From assembly GCA_002395525.1 (NCBI GenBank), contig DGXE01000076.1, positions 1 to 17,762 of the forward strand: a stretch of DNA of 17,762 nucleotides. Direction: 5' to 3'. Position numbers and translations under genes: made by a program. Below, piece after piece: positions 14,157-17,762 of the stretch (position 1 is its first letter; each line of letters begins with the position of its first letter). Origin of the DNA: Ruminococcus sp. UBA4240 (GTDB taxonomy: Bacteria; Bacillota; Clostridia; Oscillospirales; Ruminococcaceae). The notes under the pieces were generated by a model. That model had not been told where the DNA came from and made no database searches. It worked only from the letters and a program-made list of their open reading frames with translations.

Positions 14157-15746
14157 ATGGGAGAATTTTTAGCCGCACATGGGACGACACTTATCGTCGT
14201 CGTGCTTGTGATCGTGCTTCTTGCGATCATAGCGTCGGGTTACGTCAAGGCGCCCCCCGACAAGGCGTTCATCATCTCCGGTATCGGCAAGAAGGCAAGG
14301 GTCGTTATAGGTAAGGCATCTATAAAGATACCCTTCCTGGAAAGGCTCGATAAGCTGGACTTAGGGCTCATGCCCGTTGACGTAAAGACTGCCTACGCAG
14401 TGCCCACAGCCGATTACATCAACATCTCCGTTGACGGCGTGGTAAACATCAAGGTGTCCCTTTCCCATGACGGCATACAGCTTGCACAGCAGAACTTCCT
14501 TAACAAGGACAGGAACTACATCGTGTCCGTTGCAAGAGAAGTGCTCGAAGGCAATATGCGTGAGATCGTCGGCACCATGGAGCTGCGTGAGATGGTGTCC
14601 AACCGTCAGAAATTCGCCGACAAGGTGAAGGAAAATGCAGCTCCCGACCTTGCTAACATGGGTCTTGACATCGTATCCTTCAACGTGCAGAACTTCACGG
14701 ATTCACAGGGTGTCATAGACAACCTGGGTATCGACAACATCTCCAAGATACAGAAGGATGCCTCCATTGCAAGGGCAAATGCCGACAGGGATGTAGCAGT
14801 TGCAAGGGCAGAGGCCAACAAGCAGGCAAATGACGCAAAGGTAGCCGCAGAGCTTGAGATCGCCATGAAGAACAACGATCTTGCCATCAAGCAGGCAGAG
14901 CTCAAAAAGGCATCCGACATCAAGAAGGCTGAGGCTGATGCAGCCTACAAGATCCAGGAAGAGAACCAGCGCAAGGAGATCGAGATCACCACAGCCAACG
15001 CCAACATTGCAAGGCAGGAAAAGGAAGTTGAGCTGGAGACACAGAAGATCGCCATTCAGGAGCGCAGACTGGATGCGGACGTAAAGAAGCAGGCTGAGGC
15101 CAACAAGTTCGTTGAGCAGCAGAAGGCGGATGCGTTCCTCTATTCAAAGCAGAGAACAGTTGAAGCGAAGAAATACGAGGATATCCAGCACGCCGAGGCT
15201 GAGCTTGCAGTAAGACAGCGTGAGGCAGAGGCAGCGCTCTATGCCGCCGAGCAGGAGGCAAAGGCTGCAATGGCAAGGGCAGAAGCTGCCAAGTACGCTG
15301 CCGAGCAGGAGGCTGAGGGTATCAGGGCAAAGGGTCTTGCAGAGGCTGAGGCAGTGCGTGCAAAGGCTCTTGCAGAGGCTGAGGGTCTTGACAAGAAGGC
15401 AGAGGCTATGCAGAAGATGCAGGAAGCCGCTATCCTCCAGATGTACTTCGAGAAGCTCCCCGAGATCGCCCGTGCAGTGGCAGGTCCTCTCTCCGGTGTA
15501 GATTCCATCACCATGTACGGCGAGGGCAATGCTGCAAAGCTGGTAGGCGACATCACCAACTCCACCACCCAGATATCAAGCGGTCTGCTTGAGGGCATGG
15601 GTATTTCCCTGAAGGATCTGGTGGGCGGTCTTGTTACAGGCCGTGCCATAGGTGCAGGGATAGCCTCCTCAGCGCCTGCGGGCGCAGCTGCGGACAGTGC
15701 AGCGGCAGATCCTTCCATTGACGTATCAGATCACGCACAGGAATAA
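14157..15746 (+). CDS. Flotillin-like SPFH domain protein
   Basis: A 529-residue membrane scaffold of the flotillin family (like YuaG/FloT), which organises ordered membrane microdomains. Residues about 11-28 form a single hydrophobic segment (TLIVVVLVIVLLAIIASG). The SPFH domain covers about 30-200 (APPDKAFIISGIGKKARVVIGKASIKIPFLERLDKLDL at its start). A long Ala/Glu/Lys coiled coil runs from about 200 to 430, including AEAEAVRAKALAEAEG repeats. A glycine-rich tail follows (GLVTGRAIGAGIASSAPAGAAA). The start has GAGGGG about six bases upstream. Codon use is strongly biased, suggesting high expression. It is transcribed alone: its own promoter precedes it and a terminator follows, and no NfeD-type partner is adjacent. 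Confidence 0.95.
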   Translation: MGEFLAAHGTTLIVVVLVIVLLAIIASGYVKAPPDKAFIISGIGKKARVVIGKASIKIPFLERLDKLDLGLMPVDVKTAYAVPTADYINISVDGVVNIKVSLSHDGIQLAQQNFLNKDRNYIVSVAREVLEGNMREIVGTMELREMVSNRQKFADKVKENAAPDLANMGLDIVSFNVQNFTDSQGVIDNLGIDNISKIQKDASIARANADRDVAVARAEANKQANDAKVAAELEIAMKNNDLAIKQAELKKASDIKKAEADAAYKIQEENQRKEIEITTANANIARQEKEVELETQKIAIQERRLDADVKKQAEANKFVEQQKADAFLYSKQRTVEAKKYEDIQHAEAELAVRQREAEAALYAAEQEAKAAMARAEAAKYAAEQEAEGIRAKGLAEAEAVRAKALAEAEGLDKKAEAMQKMQEAAILQMYFEKLPEIARAVAGPLSGVDSITMYGEGNAAKLVGDITNSTTQISSGLLEGMGISLKDLVGGLVTGRAIGAGIASSAPAGAAADSAAADPSIDVSDHAQE

Positions 15747-15764
15747 CACACAGAGATCACACAC

Positions 15765-15798
15765 AGGGCAGCCGTGAAAGCGGCTGCCCTCATTTTTT
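15765..15798 (+). terminator. Rho-independent terminator after the flotillin gene
   Basis: AGGGCAGCCG (15765-15774) and CGGCTGCCCT (15781-15790) form a perfect 10-bp stem with a six-base loop. CA and a run of six T (15793-15798) follow. It begins 18 bases after the stop codon. Confidence 0.93.
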
Positions 15799-15828
15799 CC
15801 TGTCCATATCATACAGCCCGCAAGGGTA

Positions 15829-15857
15829 TTGACATTTTAAGTGTACGGGTGTATAAT
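15829..15857 (+). promoter_or_regulatory. Promoter of the right-end gene cluster
   Basis: TTGACA (15829-15834) and TATAAT (15852-15857) have a 17-base spacer, a perfect sigma-A promoter. It drives the broken membrane gene and probably the genes after it, which follow with short gaps and good ribosome sites. Confidence 0.88.
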
Positions 15858-15863
15858 ACATAA

Positions 15864-15879
15864 GGTTAGAGGTAGCTAA
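15864..15879. promoter_or_regulatory. Operator-like inverted repeat at the transcription start
   Basis: GTTAG-AGGTAG-CTAAC is an inverted repeat just after the -10, at the expected +1. The half-sites recall the core of DtxR/IdeR boxes, but those have a one-base centre and this has six, so the resemblance is weak. Its position suits a repressor site. Confidence 0.35.
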
Positions 15880-15901
15880 CATTCGTGGAGGAGGTATGGT
15901 C

Positions 15902-16403
15902 ATGCTGGTAACGATACTGCTGTCGCTTGTGATGATGGCAGGGCTTTTTCTCATGCTGTGGAGCGGTGTGGGATTTATTCAGGATAAACGATTCTTTTCT
16001 TCTGCTCCGAAAGAAGCACAGGCGGTGGTGCCCGAAACAAAACCCGAAAGGTTCTCAGGTCAGCACATAGTCGGGTGGTGCATGGCGGTATTTTCGATCG
16101 TTCTGCTCATCGCCCCTGTTTTCATCGGTGCGTGGAATGGGATCACAAATGGTTTTTCCTTCGGACAGTTCTTTCTGCGCTTCCTCATTTTGATACTTCT
16201 GCTTAAAGCCTTTGACATAGGCTTTTTTGACTGGATACTGCTGTGCAATAAGGGGTTCGGATTCTTTCCACATTTACCCCGAGATCACAAACGTCTATGG
16301 CAGACATTTGTTCGGCTATAATTGGAAAACACATCTTTCGCATATCATCGGGGCATTTCCCGTATCTGCTCTGTTGGCATGGATATGCACCCTCATAGCC
16401 TGA
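15902..16403 (+). pseudogene. Membrane-protein gene broken by a one-base insertion
   Basis: The frame starting MLVTILLSLVMMAGLFLMLW (ATG 15902, GGAGG seven bases upstream; ATG 15896 is also open) has three hydrophobic segments, in the first 25 residues, near 60-80 and near 90-115. It then stops at 16321 after an unlikely tail. If one T is removed from the TTT at 16265-16267, the frame continues as FFHIYPEITNVYGRHLFGYN and ends LLAWICTLIA at TGA 16401-16403. That product is a sensible 166-residue protein with a fourth membrane segment. The repaired stop lies nine bases before the next start, as in an operon. Either a true frameshift or an assembly error. I cannot name the family; it resembles small uncharacterised Clostridia membrane proteins. 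Confidence 0.75.
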
Positions 16404-16412
16404 AAGGAGAGC

Positions 16413-17129
16413 ATGAAAATGACCTGTAAACAGACCATAGCCCGTATGCGCCTTGTCATCCCCGCAATGCTGCTTTGCATCATAGGTGACTACTGTATCG
16501 GAGCAGAGCCGAGGGGGTCAGTCATGCTGGGCAGAATAGCAGGCTCCGGGTGGCTCACCATCGCCGACTGGAGGATAGCCGTATCAAACATCACAGGGAT
16601 GGTGGGGAGCGTACTCTATGCCATCGGGGCAGCAGCCTTTGCACGTTTCCTGCATGAGCACATACGGGAGCAGGGAGACAGGCTCTGGGTGCGCCTGTAC
16701 ACAGCGGGTCTGGGGCTGGGCTGTGTGTCCTTCATGTACTTCCACATAGCCTGCGGCGGACTGATACAGCATTTCAGGGTGCTGTACGATGTGACAGGGG
16801 GCAATGCAGCACAGGCTGAGGAAGCGTGGCTGCGTATGCTCATGCCGGAGGCAGCTCCCTTCGTGGTCATGTTCATAGGCTTTGACGTGCTGACCTCTGT
16901 GGCATGGATCGCCCTTGTGGCAAAGAGGATACTGCCTGTTTCAAAGCTGTGGATACTCTCATCCCCGCTTATCGCCATTGGGATAGGCACCCTGGCAGAG
17001 CTGCTCCCCCTGCCCTTTTCCGGCATAAACTCAGGCTTTGAGAGCATGGGGTGGCTGGGGATGTTCGTATGCGGCATAGGATATGTAAGGGCTGCTTCCA
17101 AAGACAATGACAGCAAAAACGAAAAGTGA
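16413..17129 (+). CDS. Multi-pass membrane protein of unknown function
   Basis: A 238-residue protein with about six hydrophobic segments (near residues 13-30, 55-78, 92-115, 148-170, 178-198 and 212-228). The first reads LVIPAMLLCIIGDYCIGAEP. It resembles uncharacterised Clostridia membrane proteins, possibly the DUF6796 group, but I am recalling this and cannot confirm it. AAGGAG lies only three bases before the ATG at 16413 and nine before an in-frame ATG at 16419, so the second may be used. The gene is intact although its neighbours on both sides are damaged. Confidence 0.7.
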   Translation: MKMTCKQTIARMRLVIPAMLLCIIGDYCIGAEPRGSVMLGRIAGSGWLTIADWRIAVSNITGMVGSVLYAIGAAAFARFLHEHIREQGDRLWVRLYTAGLGLGCVSFMYFHIACGGLIQHFRVLYDVTGGNAAQAEEAWLRMLMPEAAPFVVMFIGFDVLTSVAWIALVAKRILPVSKLWILSSPLIAIGIGTLAELLPLPFSGINSGFESMGWLGMFVCGIGYVRAASKDNDSKNEK

Positions 17130-17145
17130 TACCAAGGAGATCTCC

Positions 17146-17296
17146 ATGAAGAAAAAAAACACACTTGAAGAGGACGGCTTTGTGGGTTACTGGCACCCCT
17201 CAGACAAGCATGAGGGGCACGCATATCGTGTTCCCCGGGTCGGGGGCTGACTATGAGCTTACACGAAAGGGATCTCGCTTTCTCAGAAAGGCAGGA
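17146..17296 (+). pseudogene. Frameshifted N-terminal stub of an alpha/beta hydrolase
   Basis: ATG 17146 has an ideal AAGGAG six bases upstream and reads MKKKNTLEEDGFVGYWHPSD... for 34 codons to a TGA at 17248. Skipping one base near 17224 joins its ...DKHEGHA to IVFPGSGADYELTRKGSRFLRKAG in the next frame. This matches the start of alpha/beta hydrolases of the BAAT/acyl-CoA thioesterase-like type, where such a strand leads to the first glycine-rich turn. After KAG the hydrolase homology ends at about 17296, in the GNAT reading frame. The catalytic serine, acid and histidine regions are all absent, so this is a remnant. Confidence 0.62.
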
Positions 17297-17714
17297 GGGG
17301 TATCTGATCCTTTCGGGAGAAGGCATAGGCACCATCGGATTTATTGACGGGATGAAGATGATTTTTGCCGAAAAGAAGGCACTGGGCGGCTTTAAGAGGA
17401 TGAAGGACTTTGTTTCCTCCTGCTTTAGCGGCGGCGGCACCATCGAAACGAGGATGAGAAAGGCTAAGCGGAAATTCATCAGGATAGAGGTGCTTGCAGT
17501 GCGCCCGGAATATCAGCAGCAGGGCTATATGCGTAAAATGATGGAAGGCGTATACAGGCTTGCGGATAGAAAAAAGCTGCCGGTCATCCTGGACACGGAT
17601 GACAAAAACAAGAGTCTGCGATATCAGCACCTGGGCATGAAGCTGGACAGGGTGAGAAGCTGCGGTGAAAAGTTCCATATGTACGATCTTATAAGGGAAA
17701 AGCATCATGAATGA
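17253..17714 (+). CDS. GNAT-like acetyltransferase, N-terminally shortened
   Basis: The open frame of 153 residues holds a convincing C-terminal GNAT half. IRIEVLAVRPEYQQQGYMRKMM (beta4 and the acetyl-CoA loop QQQGYM) is followed by PVILDTDDKNKSLRYQHLGMKLDRVR. Residues from MKMIFAEKKALGGFKRMKDF on also look like this subfamily. The usual first 60-70 residues are missing. The first roughly 15 codons here overlap the hydrolase remnant in another frame and are probably not native, and no good ribosome site precedes 17253. It is likely a truncated, fused pseudogene, although the frame is open to TGA at 17712-17714. Confidence 0.6.
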   Translation: MSLHERDLAFSERQEGYLILSGEGIGTIGFIDGMKMIFAEKKALGGFKRMKDFVSSCFSGGGTIETRMRKAKRKFIRIEVLAVRPEYQQQGYMRKMMEGVYRLADRKKLPVILDTDDKNKSLRYQHLGMKLDRVRSCGEKFHMYDLIREKHHE

Positions 17715-17762
17715 ACTCTATGAAACGAAAATATCCGATGTGCGCTGGTGGGTATATGATAT
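17707..17762 (+). CDS. 5' end of an unidentified gene (runs off the right edge)
   Basis: ATG at 17707 overlaps the GNAT stop by eight bases and opens a frame reading MNELYETKISDVRWWVYD to the edge. AAGGGAAAAG precedes it, a usable ribosome site (17694-17703). The tryptophan-rich start looks like real protein, but I cannot assign a family from 18 residues. A competing ATG at 17711 in another frame gives a less protein-like sequence. Confidence 0.5.
   Translation, partial: MNELYETKISDVRWWVYD

Noticed and set aside
15197..15412. Repetitive GCAGAGGCTGAG-like tract in the flotillin gene as a DNA repeat element.
   Set aside because: It is fully explained by the Ala/Glu/Lys coiled coil of the encoded protein.
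16616..17479. A 287-codon minus-strand frame opposite the membrane protein and the hydrolase remnant.
   Set aside because: No recognisable domain or promoter. The plus-strand gene has membrane segments and good start signals.

Overview
This 17.8 kb window looks like chromosomal DNA of an anaerobic, probably spore-forming or sporulation-derived Clostridia member, most like a Ruminococcus-type Oscillospiraceae. The call rests on the gene set (GerW/YtfJ, DUF2953, ScpA/ScpB beside a site-2 protease, a YhcC-type radical SAM protein), strong GGAGG-type ribosome sites, moderate GC in genes and AT-rich intergenic promoters. I assigned this by recognition, not by a database search. No rRNA, tRNA, CRISPR array or recognisable transposase was seen.

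Left block, 1-6600, minus strand. A gene running off the left edge starts at 53 under its own promoter, with a palindrome over the -10. A probable operon then runs from a strong promoter near 5300. It encodes a degenerate GGDEF-EAL c-di-GMP phosphodiesterase with an unexpected C-terminal beta-helix-like repeat domain, then MalQ 4-alpha-glucanotransferase, then a eukaryotic-type (HIS6-like) HisA, and ends at a clear hairpin terminator (130-162). Upstream of it lies phoH, with its own promoter and a striking leader. Inverted repeats there predict a compact four-way-junction element (6327-6411) with a competing hairpin. The element sits exactly between the best Shine-Dalgarno sequence and the phoH ATG.

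Middle block, 6605-13917, minus strand. Ten tightly packed or overlapping genes appear to form one operon, from a sigma-A-like promoter at 13953-13981 to a terminator at 6551-6588. The order is site-2 protease, scpA, scpB, DUF2953 protein, gerW-like, RsuA/RluB-type pseudouridine synthase, YhcC-like radical SAM protein, membrane-anchored leucine-rich-repeat protein, PH-domain protein and FkbM-type methyltransferase. The first six follow a conserved Firmicutes neighbourhood; the last three look like a lineage-specific tail.

Right block, 14157-17762, plus strand. A flotillin/SPFH protein is transcribed divergently from the large operon and ends at a strong terminator. After it comes a decaying cluster: a membrane-protein gene broken by one extra base, an intact multi-pass membrane protein, a frameshifted stub of an alpha/beta hydrolase fused to an N-terminally shortened GNAT acetyltransferase, and the first codons of another gene at the edge.

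The observations most worth following are the phoH leader element and the EAL/beta-helix fusion.
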